Shown here piece by piece: positions 18,498 to 30,307 of a stretch of 64,000 bases of DNA (the stretch's first letter is position 1; each line of letters starts with the position of its first letter). A program made the translations under genes and the position numbers. The notes under the pieces are model-generated. The model ran no database searches, was not told the origin of the DNA, and was given only the letters and a program-made list of their open reading frames with translations. The stretch is from Gallionella sp. Its GTDB lineage: Bacteria > Pseudomonadota > Gammaproteobacteria > Burkholderiales > Gallionellaceae. The DNA lies in contig JAUXOL010000021.1 in assembly GCA_030682375.1 (NCBI GenBank), positions 1 through 64,000 on the forward strand. Reading direction: 5' to 3'.

Positions 18498-18634
18498 GAC
18501 TGCCTCCTTTTTTCAGGTACGCTTCCAGCATACTCCTGTGTGCCGCCGTATATCAACCCTGCGGTCACAGTTGCCAATCCGCCGCGAAGCCAATACCCTG
18601 CATACCTGCAGCAGAACGCAAACAAGGAACGAGC

Positions 18635-19324
18635 ATGCATCCCCCACTGAACGACGACGAACTGGACGAACTGGACGATCTCCTGCTGTCGCCGCAAATG
18701 CCGCAATATGTGATGGACATCACCATGCTGGACGGTTTCTTCGCCGCACTGGTGCTGCATCCGCAGCCGGTCTCGCCGGAGGATCACCTGCGCTGGGTGT
18801 GGGATTCCGAGCGCGGCGAGGACGAGGCGGGATTCGAGTCGCCACAGGACGCGGCGCGCACGCTGGACCTGATCATGCGCCACTACGCCAGCGTGTCGCA
18901 AGCCATACGCAATGACCGCTACGAACCGCTGTTCTACCTGTTACCGCAGGACGACGGCAGCGACTTCTACGATGCCGAAGGCTGGTGCTGCGGCTTCATC
19001 CTCGCGACCTCGCTGTTCACCGAACCGTGGGATACGCTGTTCGACCAGCGCCCCGACCTCGTCGCACCGATGGAGCTGCTGGGCACCGAGCACGGCTGGA
19101 AGATGCTGGAACAAAGCGGCGACGAACGACGCGCCACGCAGGATGCCTACGAATCCATCGCGAACGCGGTGGCGCTGATCTACGAACACTTCCGCGGACC
19201 GAGCAAGGCGACTGCCGGGATGGAAGCATACGGCATCCGTTCCACCGCGAACGACGTCGTCTGCCCCTGCGGTTCCGGCAGGAACTTCCGCGATTGCTGC
19301 GGCGCGGCACGAACGCTGCACTGA
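18635..19324 (+). CDS. UPF0149/YecA-like protein with C-terminal SEC-C zinc motif
   Basis: The 229-residue protein has an N-terminal UPF0149 region (LDELDDLLL, MLDGFFAAL near residues 10-40) and ends with CPCGSGRNFRDCCG, the SEC-C motif that binds zinc in SecA and YecA. In E. coli, YecA associates with ribosomes and SecA-linked export; that role is likely but not proven here. The ATG is preceded by AAGGAA. The sugar-kinase gene starts 6 bp after the stop, so the two probably share a transcript. Confidence 0.87.
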   Translation: MHPPLNDDELDELDDLLLSPQMPQYVMDITMLDGFFAALVLHPQPVSPEDHLRWVWDSERGEDEAGFESPQDAARTLDLIMRHYASVSQAIRNDRYEPLFYLLPQDDGSDFYDAEGWCCGFILATSLFTEPWDTLFDQRPDLVAPMELLGTEHGWKMLEQSGDERRATQDAYESIANAVALIYEHFRGPSKATAGMEAYGIRSTANDVVCPCGSGRNFRDCCGAARTLH

Positions 19325-19330
19325 CCTCCC

Positions 19331-20599
19331 ATGAGTTTTCGCCTCGGCCTGGACTTCGGCACCTCGGGCGCTCGCGCCTGCGCGATAGCCGAAAACGGTG
19401 CGGTCGTCCACGAACAACGCGTCGGCTATACGAATCCGGCGCGACAGACCCCGCAAGACTGGCGTAGCGCGCTGCTCGCACTGCTGAGCGGAATGCCGCA
19501 GGACATCGCGGCGAACCTGCAGGGCATCGCGATAGACGGCACGTCCGGCACGGTGCTGCTGTGCGACGAAGGTCTCGCGCCGCTGTCGGACGCGCTGATG
19601 TACCACGATGCCCGCGCGCATCTCCATGCCGAACAGCTCGCCTCCATCGCACCGGCCGGACACATGGCACTCAACGCCACCTCCGGGCTGGCCAAGTTCA
19701 TGTGGCTGACGCAGCACGTCGAACAGGCCGCGTACTTCCTGCATCAGGCCGACTGGCTCACCGCGCTGCTGAGCGGCAGGCCCGGCATCTCCGACTACCA
19801 TAACGCGCTGAAGACCGGCTACGACGTCGAGGCGCTACGCTGGCCTGACTGGGTGACCGCCCTGCCGCATGCCTATCTGCTGCCTGAGGTGGTCGCGCCA
19901 GGCGACGACCTCGGTACGATCCGTCCAGACCTCGCGGCGCGCTTCGGCCTGTCGCCGCACTGCCGCATCCATGCCGGCACCACCGACAGCACCGCCGCAT
20001 TCATCGCCTCCGGCGTGTCCGAACCCGGCGTCGGCGTGACCTCGCTGGGCACCACGCTGGTGCTCAAGCAACTCTCGGACAAACGCATCGAGGCGCCGGA
20101 ATACGGCGTATACAGCCATCGCTACGGCGATCTCTGGCTGGTTGGCGGCGCATCGAACGCCGGGGCGGGAATATTGAAAGAGCACTTCGACGAACGGCGG
20201 CTCGCCGAATTGAGCGCACGCATCGATGTCACGCAAGACAGCCCGCTGGACTATTACCCGCTAAGCGCCCCCGGCGAGCGTTTCCCGTTCAACGAACCCG
20301 GACTCGCACCGAGAATAGAGCCTCGCCCGGCGGACGATGCGGCCTTCCTGCACGGCCTGTTGCAAGGCCTCGCCCGCATCGAGGCCGAGGGCTACGCAAG
20401 ACTCGAAGAACTGGGCGCTACGCCCTTGCGTGCGGTGATCACCAACGGCGGGGGGGCTACCAACGAAGTCTGGAGAAAACTGCGGGCACGCCTGCTCGGC
20501 GTGCCGGTCGGCGTCGCCGCACAAGTGGAAGCGGCTTACGGCAGCGCGCTGCTCTGCAGCGGCGGCTACCGCATGCCCCGCAATGCGGTCTCGAACTGA
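19331..20599 (+). CDS. FGGY-family carbohydrate kinase
   Basis: The 422-residue protein has the FGGY kinase fold: LGLDFGTSGARACAI at the N-terminus (phosphate 1 motif), IDGTSGTVLL, a TTDSTAAFI segment (near 217-225) and ITNGGGATNEVW near residue 372 (adenosine motif). It is shorter than classical xylulokinase (about 480-500), and the substrate cannot be assigned. The last 34 bp overlap the convergent GGDEF-EAL gene. A run of seven Gs at 20450-20456 lies in the adenosine-motif codons. Confidence 0.87.
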   Translation: MSFRLGLDFGTSGARACAIAENGAVVHEQRVGYTNPARQTPQDWRSALLALLSGMPQDIAANLQGIAIDGTSGTVLLCDEGLAPLSDALMYHDARAHLHAEQLASIAPAGHMALNATSGLAKFMWLTQHVEQAAYFLHQADWLTALLSGRPGISDYHNALKTGYDVEALRWPDWVTALPHAYLLPEVVAPGDDLGTIRPDLAARFGLSPHCRIHAGTTDSTAAFIASGVSEPGVGVTSLGTTLVLKQLSDKRIEAPEYGVYSHRYGDLWLVGGASNAGAGILKEHFDERRLAELSARIDVTQDSPLDYYPLSAPGERFPFNEPGLAPRIEPRPADDAAFLHGLLQGLARIEAEGYARLEELGATPLRAVITNGGGATNEVWRKLRARLLGVPVGVAAQVEAAYGSALLCSGGYRMPRNAVSN

Positions 20600-23500
20600 T
20601 CGACAGGAACCGGCTTGCCGAACAGATACCCCTGGAAAGCATGGCAACCATGCTGCTCGAGGAACTCGCGCTGCTCCTCGGTCTCCACGCCCTCCGCAAT
20701 CACGTTCAAGCCGAGCGCGGCGCTCATCGCGATGATGGTCTGCACGATCGCCGCATCGTTGCTGTCGGTGGTGATATCGCGCACGAACGACTGGTCGATC
20801 TTGATCTGCGCCAGCGGCAACTGCTTGAGGTACTGCAACGAAGAATAGCCGGTGCCGAAGTCGTCCATCGAGAAGCTCACGCCCAGCGCCTTCAGTTCCG
20901 ACATCTTCGCGATCGTGTCGTCCACGTTCTCCAGCGCCATGCTCTCGGTCAGCTCCAGCTTCAGCCGTAGCGGATCGATGCCATAGCGCGACACCGCATC
21001 GCTGACCTGCGCGACGAATCCGGCCTGACGGAACTGCTTGGCGCTGACGTTGATCGCCAGCTGCAGGTCGCGCGTCGTCGCGTCGTCCTGCCAGGCCTTG
21101 AGCCTGGCACAGGCGCTGTCCAGCACCCAGAGTCCGATCTGCAGGATGAGTCCGGTCTCTTCCGCCAGCGGAATGAACTGCATCGGCGACACAAGACCGC
21201 GTTGCGGATGCTGCCAGCGCAGCAGCGCCTCGGCCCCGCAGGCATGCCGCGCGGCATCGACCTGCACCTGGTAATACAGGCTGAACTGCCCCGCCTCCAG
21301 CGCGGCGCGCAGATCGGATTCCAGCGCCGCGCGCGCCTCGACGGTCGCCTGCATCTCGGGATCGAAGAAACGGATAACGTTGCGCCCGGCCAGCTTGGCC
21401 TGGTACATCGCCATGTCGGCCCACTTGAGCAGGTCCTCCACGCTCTCGTCGTGGCTGATGAACAGTGTGATGCCTATGCTGGACGTGCATCGGTGCTCTA
21501 TCGTCCCGCCGTCCGGCCGCACTATCCGGTAGAGCTGGCCCAGCGCAGCGCGCAGCTTTTCCGCCACCGCCTCGGCATGCTGCACCGATTCGTCCAGGTC
21601 ACCGCTCAGATCCTCCAGCATCACGATGAACTCGTCTCCGCCCAGCCGGGCGGCGCTGTCCTGCTCGCGAATGGAGGTGGAGATGCGGCGCGCCACTTCG
21701 ATCAGCAGCAAGTCGCCCGCATCGTGCCCGTGCAGGTCGTTGAGCGTCTTGAAGTAGTCCAGGTCGATGAACATCAATGCGCCATAGCGTTTGCCGCGCG
21801 CAGCGGCCGCCAGCGCCTTGCCGAGACGGTCGAGCAGCAAGCGCCGGTTGGGCAGGCCGGTAAGCGCATCGTAAAAGGCCAGGTTGTGGATCTCCTGCTC
21901 GACTTTCTTGCGCGCGCTGATGTCCTGTTTCACGGCGATGAAATGCGTGATCCGCCCGCCATCGTCGAATACCGGCGTGATGGTCATCTCCTCATCGTAG
22001 GTCGAACCGTCACGGCGGCGGTTGACCAGTTCGCCCCGCCACACATGGCCGGCCAGCACTGTGCTCCACAACTGCCGGTAGAACATGTCGTCCTGCGATC
22101 CGGACTTGGCCAGCTCGCGCGGCGTCTGTCCTATCGCATCTTCAGCGGTATAGCCGGTCAGGTCGGTGAAAGCCTTGTTGGCCCAGACGATGCTGCCGTG
22201 CGGATCGGTGATCAGCATCGCGTTGGCCGCCGCATCGAGCGCGCTGTCCTTCAGCCGCAAATGGCTCTCCATCGCATAACGCTCGGTGACGTCGTGCACG
22301 ATGGAGAACAGCAGAGTCCTGCCTTCCACGCTCACCGGCGAGGAATGCACCTCCACCGTGCGGATGTCGCCGCTGGCAAGGCGGTGCGGGAAGATGAAGA
22401 AATTGCGCTCCTCGCGCTCGGCGCGCGTGCGTTCCGCGGCGATCTGCTCCGGCGGCAGCATATTGATGCTGGCGATGTTCATCGCGCGCAATTCGGCGAC
22501 CGGGTAGCCGTAGAAATGTTCGGCCGCCGGATTGGCATCAACGATCGTGCCGCTCACCGGTTCGATCAGCAGCATCGGCGAATCGTGACGCTCGAACATC
22601 TGGCGGAAGCGCTCCTCGCTGGCCTGCAGTTCACCGGTACGTTGCTCGACCTTGTCTTCCAGCGTGGCATTGGCGGCCAACAGTTCCAGCGCCAGATGGT
22701 CGCGCTCCCGGTAGGCGCCGCCCAGACGTCGGTTGTTGCGCCACAGATAGATCGCTACGGCGAATATCGACAGCGCCAGCAACATCGCCCCTCCCACCAG
22801 CCACAACGCATATTTGCGCAACACATCGTGCCAGTCGAAATCGTGCGAGCGAGCGGAAGTCACGCCCATCCGCATGACCACTGCCTCGACCGGCCCGTAG
22901 TTGCCGGGCGGCGAGAAGCCGAAATATCCTCCGCTGCGCGCCGCCTCGTCCTCCGGCCCGATGTTCAGCAGCGCCAGCGCAACCACCTTGACCAGATTCT
23001 CGGAGACGTCCGGCATCGCGGAGAAAGCCCATTCCGGATACAACCCGGTCGAACGCAACTGGGGAAAGTTTACGTCCGGCTGCAGGCCGACCACCTTGAT
23101 CTGATCAAGGCGGAGGCTGCCCTCGCGCACCATCGACTCCAGAATACCGGTGCGCACGAAACCGGCATCGGCGCGTCCGGACAGCACCTCATGCACCACC
23201 CTGTCGAACGGCATGCCGGTATAGCGCATCGCACGGAGCTCGCCGATATCTATCCCCTGCTTGGACATTTCCCAGCGCTGCATCAGGTAACCGCCGAAGG
23301 ATTGATCGCTGGTCAAGGCCACTACCTGGCCGCGCAGGTCTGCCAGATCATTGATGTCGTCGCGCTCGGCAAGGGTGAAGATCACGCCGCCGAAACTGCT
23401 GACCGGATGGCCTTCCGCCAGCGGCATCAGCGTGGCGATCACCGACAGACCGTGGTCGGCCCGGTTGGTGATGTAATGTTCGGGATTGGTCAGCACGAAA

Positions 23501-23751
23501 TCGAATCGCCGGCGATTGACCGCCATATCTAGATCAGGAAAGAACATCGGCTCGATGCTGAAATGATAGCCCGGCAACTTGGCGTTCAGGTAATCGGCGG
23601 TGGCCTGCCAGCGTTGCCTCGTCTGCTCGAGGGAACGGAACGCCAGCACACCGATGCGCACCTCGTGCTCGGCGGCGGCATGCGCGGCATGCCAAGGCAA
23701 CGCCAGCGACCAGATAGCCAGCACAAATGCCGCCAGCAGATTGCGCGGCAT
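20566..23751 (-). CDS. PhnD-like sensor, PAS-PAS-GGDEF-EAL cyclic-di-GMP protein
   Basis: The 1061-residue protein has a signal peptide (residues 1-26), a periplasmic phosphonate-binding (PhnD-like) domain (about 30-280), one membrane helix (about 315-335), two PAS domains (about 370-620), GGDEF and EAL. The cyclase motif is intact (RLGGDEF) with an I-site RxxD (REQD) five residues upstream. The phosphodiesterase motif is EALLRW, with DDFGTGYSS further on. Both activities look possible. It overlaps the upstream paralogue by one base (TGATG), so the two are cotranscribed. Longer in-frame extensions upstream read into the paralogue and are rejected. Confidence 0.93.
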   Translation of the reverse strand: MPRNLLAAFVLAIWSLALPWHAAHAAAEHEVRIGVLAFRSLEQTRQRWQATADYLNAKLPGYHFSIEPMFFPDLDMAVNRRRFDFVLTNPEHYITNRADHGLSVIATLMPLAEGHPVSSFGGVIFTLAERDDINDLADLRGQVVALTSDQSFGGYLMQRWEMSKQGIDIGELRAMRYTGMPFDRVVHEVLSGRADAGFVRTGILESMVREGSLRLDQIKVVGLQPDVNFPQLRSTGLYPEWAFSAMPDVSENLVKVVALALLNIGPEDEAARSGGYFGFSPPGNYGPVEAVVMRMGVTSARSHDFDWHDVLRKYALWLVGGAMLLALSIFAVAIYLWRNNRRLGGAYRERDHLALELLAANATLEDKVEQRTGELQASEERFRQMFERHDSPMLLIEPVSGTIVDANPAAEHFYGYPVAELRAMNIASINMLPPEQIAAERTRAEREERNFFIFPHRLASGDIRTVEVHSSPVSVEGRTLLFSIVHDVTERYAMESHLRLKDSALDAAANAMLITDPHGSIVWANKAFTDLTGYTAEDAIGQTPRELAKSGSQDDMFYRQLWSTVLAGHVWRGELVNRRRDGSTYDEEMTITPVFDDGGRITHFIAVKQDISARKKVEQEIHNLAFYDALTGLPNRRLLLDRLGKALAAAARGKRYGALMFIDLDYFKTLNDLHGHDAGDLLLIEVARRISTSIREQDSAARLGGDEFIVMLEDLSGDLDESVQHAEAVAEKLRAALGQLYRIVRPDGGTIEHRCTSSIGITLFISHDESVEDLLKWADMAMYQAKLAGRNVIRFFDPEMQATVEARAALESDLRAALEAGQFSLYYQVQVDAARHACGAEALLRWQHPQRGLVSPMQFIPLAEETGLILQIGLWVLDSACARLKAWQDDATTRDLQLAINVSAKQFRQAGFVAQVSDAVSRYGIDPLRLKLELTESMALENVDDTIAKMSELKALGVSFSMDDFGTGYSSLQYLKQLPLAQIKIDQSFVRDITTDSNDAAIVQTIIAMSAALGLNVIAEGVETEEQREFLEQHGCHAFQGYLFGKPVPVDQFETALRGMR

Positions 23752-26699
23752 CACGACTCGTCGTCCTGACTCAGCGACGCTTCGAACAGTTCCAGCGGCA
23801 GCGGCTTGCCGAACAAGAATCCCTGGAACGCATGACAGCCGTGCTCGTCGAGGAACTCGTGCTGCGCCTGCGTCTCTACCCCCTCGGCGATCACGTTCAG
23901 GCCCAGCGCATCGCTCATCGCGATGATGGTCTGCACGATCGCCGCATCGTTGGTGTCGGTGGCGATGTCGCGCACGAAGGAGCGGTCGATCTTGATCTGG
24001 TCCAGCGGCAGTTGCTTGAGGTATTGCAGCGAAGAATAGCCGGTGCCGAAGTCGTCCATCGAAAAGCTCACGCCCAGCAGTTTCAGCTCGCGCATCTTGG
24101 CGATGGTGTCCTCGACGTTTTCCAGCACCATGCTCTCGGTCAGCTCCAGCTTCAGGTGCGAGGGTTTTGCGCCGCTCTCGTGCAGCGCGCGCTGCACCCT
24201 GGCGACGAAATCGGGCTGGCGGAACTGCTTGGCGCTGACGTTCACCGCCAGCGTCAGGTCGCGGGTCAGCGCGTTGCCCTGCCAGGCGCGAAGTTGCGCG
24301 CAGGCGGTCTGCAGCACCCACAGGCCGATAGGCACGATCAGGCCGGTCTCTTCGGCCAGCGGGATGAACTGCATCGGCGACACCAGGCCGCGTTGCGGAT
24401 GTTGCCAGCGCAGCAGCACCTCCGCGCCAAGCGGACGGTGGCGGCCGTCCACCTGTATCTGGTAATGGAGCTGGAACTGGCGATTCTCCAGCGCCAGACG
24501 CAGCTCGGTCTCCAGGTCGGCGCGCTCCTCGATCGCCGATTGGGTCTCCGGGTCGTAGAAGCGGATCGCATTGCGCCCCGCGGTCTTGGCCTGATACATC
24601 GCGACGTCGGCGTACTTGAGCAAGTCGTCGATACTGTCCCGATGCCCCTTGAACATCGCGATGCCTATGCTGGGCGTGGTGTGATGGGTGCGTTCCTTGA
24701 GCTGATAAGGCTGGTTCAGCGCCGCCTGTATCTTCTCGGCCACGCGCTCTGCCTGATTGGCGGCTTGGTCATGTCTTACGCTCAGCGTCTCCAGCACCAC
24801 GACGAACTCGTCGCCGCCTAGACGCGCCACGGTGTCGCCGTCGCGCACGCAGGCGGTCAGGCGCGCGGCCACCTCGACCAGCAGCAGGTCGCCAATCTCG
24901 TGGCCCTTGGTGTCGTTCAGCGTCTTGAAGTGATCCAGATCGAGGAACATGATCGCACCGTGATGATGATTGCGCGCGCTGACCGCGAACGCCTGATGCA
25001 ACCGGTCGACCAGCAACCTGCGGTTGGGCAGATCGGTCAGCGCATCGTAGAACGCCAGTTGGTGGATCTGCTGCTCGCTCTGCTTGCGCTCGGTGATGTC
25101 GAGGATGACGCCGATGATGCCTGTCGGCTTATCGTCGCCTCCGGTCAGCCGCGCCTTGTGGAATATCACTTCATGGGTGCTGCCGTCCGCATGCTTGATG
25201 CCGCTCTCGTAGACCTGCACGGATTCCTCACCCTCCAGCAAATCGAGATCCTTGTCCCGATATGTCTGCGAGAACTGTTGCTGGGAAATCTCGAATACCG
25301 TCTTGCCGACGATATCCTCCCTGGCCTTACCGATGAAATCGCAGAATGCGCTGTTGCACCCGGTGTAGCGCCCTTCCCTGTCCTTGTAAAACACCGGCAC
25401 CGGCATCGTTTGCAGCAGCGACTCGCTGAACGCCACGCTATCCCTCAGCGCAGCCTCGCCACGCTTGCGCTCCGAGATATCGAAGAAGGTCGCAACCGCA
25501 CCCTGGACTTCGCCGTCCTTGACGACGGGATGCGACCAGTATTCGACCGGGAACGACGTGCCGTCCTTGCGCCAGAACACCTCGTTGTCCACCCGTATCT
25601 CCTTGCTGGCCGAAAACGCCAGGTACATGCGGCATTCCTGCGCAGGATAAGGGCTGCCGTCCACGCGGGTATGGTGAGTCAGGTTGTGGACGTTCTTTCC
25701 GATCAACTCGTCGGCTTCCGCGTAACCCAGCATCGCCAGGCCGGATGCGTTGATGAAGGTGCAGCGGCCTTTCATGTCCACGCCGTAGATCCCCTCGGCC
25801 ACGGAATCGAGCACGCGCTGCAAAATCTCGTGCGACTCGCGCAGCGATTGCGTCATCGCCTCGGCTTGCTGCTCCGCGCGTTGTTGCAACTCGCCATGCG
25901 CCCTTTCCAGCTCGGCCAGCGCCTTCACGCTCTGGCTCGCCATGCGCTGGTCGAACAATGACGCCAGAAGACCGCCGCCGAACCAGAACAGCGAGATCGT
26001 CGCCACCAGCAACGCGAGGACGTTGGGTTCTATCGACGAGGCCGCGGAAAGGCACAGACTGCCGGGCTGGATATGCAGGCCCTGCATCGCGGTGTAATGC
26101 ATGCCCGAGATCGCCACGCCCATGATCATCGCCCCCAGCAGGGAACGCGGCATCGGCCTCATCCGGATGCGCTCGCCCCGGTACATCATCAGCAGAGCGC
26201 CCCAAGAGGCCAACACCGCGATCGCCATCGACAGCGCGACGATGGGCGCGGAATAATCTATCGACGGAGACATCTTGAGCGCATCCATGCCGGTGTAATG
26301 CATGGTGCCGATACCGGTTCCCATCGCCAGGCTGCCGACCAGCAGACGGAAAGTCGTGATGCGCGCATCGCGCAATACCCGGAATCCCAGCAAGGCGGCC
26401 GCGATGGCCGGTACGACGGAAAGCGCAGTCAGGGCCGGATCGTAGAACAGCGGGATAGGCAGATGGAAAGCCAGCATGCCGATGAAATGCATCGACCAGA
26501 TCGCCGCCCCCAGCGTGATGCCGCCGACGATCATCCACCATGTCGCAGTGCGCCCGCTGCTCTCGCGCATACGTTGGGCATGGGCCAGTGCGGTGAACGA
26601 GCCGATCATCGCGACCAGTACGGACAACGCAACCAGCGAGATATTCCAGGAAATGGACAAGACTGTATTTGCAGGCGGTTGATTAATATTCCCCGCCAT
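23751..26699 (-). CDS. MHYT-PAS-PAS-GGDEF-EAL cyclic-di-GMP protein
   Basis: The 982-residue inner-membrane protein begins with a seven-helix MHYT domain (about residues 10-245) carrying the three repeats SMHFIGM, TMHYTGM and GMHYTAM; this domain has been proposed to bind copper and sense O2, CO or NO. Two PAS/PAC modules (about 290-550) follow, then GGDEF (RLGGDEF with RDGD I-site) and EAL. The phosphodiesterase signature reads EVLLRW rather than EALLRW, a substitution also seen in active enzymes; DDFGTGYSS is intact. It is the first gene of a two-gene operon with the PhnD-like paralogue. Confidence 0.94.
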   Translation of the reverse strand: MAGNINQPPANTVLSISWNISLVALSVLVAMIGSFTALAHAQRMRESSGRTATWWMIVGGITLGAAIWSMHFIGMLAFHLPIPLFYDPALTALSVVPAIAAALLGFRVLRDARITTFRLLVGSLAMGTGIGTMHYTGMDALKMSPSIDYSAPIVALSMAIAVLASWGALLMMYRGERIRMRPMPRSLLGAMIMGVAISGMHYTAMQGLHIQPGSLCLSAASSIEPNVLALLVATISLFWFGGGLLASLFDQRMASQSVKALAELERAHGELQQRAEQQAEAMTQSLRESHEILQRVLDSVAEGIYGVDMKGRCTFINASGLAMLGYAEADELIGKNVHNLTHHTRVDGSPYPAQECRMYLAFSASKEIRVDNEVFWRKDGTSFPVEYWSHPVVKDGEVQGAVATFFDISERKRGEAALRDSVAFSESLLQTMPVPVFYKDREGRYTGCNSAFCDFIGKAREDIVGKTVFEISQQQFSQTYRDKDLDLLEGEESVQVYESGIKHADGSTHEVIFHKARLTGGDDKPTGIIGVILDITERKQSEQQIHQLAFYDALTDLPNRRLLVDRLHQAFAVSARNHHHGAIMFLDLDHFKTLNDTKGHEIGDLLLVEVAARLTACVRDGDTVARLGGDEFVVVLETLSVRHDQAANQAERVAEKIQAALNQPYQLKERTHHTTPSIGIAMFKGHRDSIDDLLKYADVAMYQAKTAGRNAIRFYDPETQSAIEERADLETELRLALENRQFQLHYQIQVDGRHRPLGAEVLLRWQHPQRGLVSPMQFIPLAEETGLIVPIGLWVLQTACAQLRAWQGNALTRDLTLAVNVSAKQFRQPDFVARVQRALHESGAKPSHLKLELTESMVLENVEDTIAKMRELKLLGVSFSMDDFGTGYSSLQYLKQLPLDQIKIDRSFVRDIATDTNDAAIVQTIIAMSDALGLNVIAEGVETQAQHEFLDEHGCHAFQGFLFGKPLPLELFEASLSQDDES

Positions 26700-26869
26700 C
26701 CTAACCCAAAACAGTGCTTATCAGGCAACGCGACAGCGACCCGCAAAAGAGTCCGCAGGAAAATCCGTCGTTTCCCGGCGCGTTCGCCTGCCGTTGCGGC
26801 TCGCGCCCTCGCTGACGCCCGGATTCCTTTCGGCGTATCAATAAGATACAAGCGCGAAGCACAAGGCTT

Positions 26870-26875
26870 TATAAT
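26870..26875 (+). promoter_or_regulatory. Probable -10 element of acnA
   Basis: TATAAT lies 40 bp upstream of the acnA ATG, with TACAAG 17 bp further upstream as a weak -35. Confidence 0.5.
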
Positions 26876-26914
26876 CGCGCCCTCATTTTTTCCCGCAAAT
26901 TTGGAGCTTCTGTC

Positions 26915-29743
<2,829 letters not shown>

Positions 29744-29789
29744 CCAGGATTCGTCGCGTGCGGTATACAACAATTTCTGGAGATTAACG

Positions 29790-30215
29790 ATGGGGCTAAT
29801 GTGGCGCGATCAGTTAAGCGTTGGTAACGATGTGATCGATGCAGATCACAAATACCTGATAGGCATCATCAATGATGTCGAGCTTAACTTGCAGCAAAAG
29901 AACCGTGCTGAACTGGCTCTGTCGCTCAAGAAACTTACCGAGTATTCGCTCATGCATTTTACGCTGGAGGAGAAGTTCGCCCAAGCCGTCGGATATACGC
30001 GAACCGAGCACTTGAACAACTCGCACAAAACGCTGATGGAACAGCTGGAACAGGCAAAAATCGAGTTTGAAGCGATGGGGGAGGATTGGTCTCCGGAAAC
30101 TGTCCATCATTTCACCAACCTCTTGCGCAATTGGCTGATAGAACATGTCATCAAGGAAGACCTGATGATGAAGCCTGCAATGCAGAAATACTCGCCCAGT
30201 TTCGATCCGAGATGA
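29790..30215 (+). CDS. Bacteriohemerythrin with altered ligand spacing
   Basis: The 141-residue four-helix protein matches bacteriohemerythrin, which binds O2 at a di-iron site. Likely ligands are His20 (DADHK), His56 and Glu60 (HFTLE), His74, His79, His119 and Asp124 (EHVIKED). The canonical third-helix motif is H-x3-H; here it is HLNNSH, H-x4-H, so one ligand may be shifted or lost. GGAG lies 6-9 bp before the ATG. It sits between acnA and fumC, both TCA enzymes and acnA oxygen-sensitive, suggesting oxygen buffering or delivery as an inferred role. Confidence 0.87.
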   Translation: MGLMWRDQLSVGNDVIDADHKYLIGIINDVELNLQQKNRAELALSLKKLTEYSLMHFTLEEKFAQAVGYTRTEHLNNSHKTLMEQLEQAKIEFEAMGEDWSPETVHHFTNLLRNWLIEHVIKEDLMMKPAMQKYSPSFDPR

Positions 30216-30307
30216 GTTAGCCCGGATATATAAAGAAGCAGGATCCACTGGCCCATTGCAATGCGCTACACTTGCCCGGACCAGTATCCGCGCAGAGGGG
30301 TGATGCC

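Noticed and set aside
21202..23532. 776-codon plus-strand frame opposite the PhnD-like receptor, and similar frames opposite amrS, rnr, purA and hisZ
   Set aside because: These are high-GC antisense shadows rich in His, Gln, Arg and Val without recognisable domains; the opposite strands encode complete known proteins.
23752..24321. Upstream extension of the PhnD-like receptor gene to 24321
   Set aside because: The extra 190 residues are the other reading frame of the MHYT paralogue; the signal peptide at 23751 and the TGATG overlap define the start.
29831..29850. Perfect 20-bp palindrome TGTGATC-N6-GATCACA near the start of the hemerythrin gene
   Set aside because: It lies inside conserved codons for the di-iron motif (VIDADH) and the TGTGA/TCACA spacing is 10, not 6, so a CRP-type site is unlikely.
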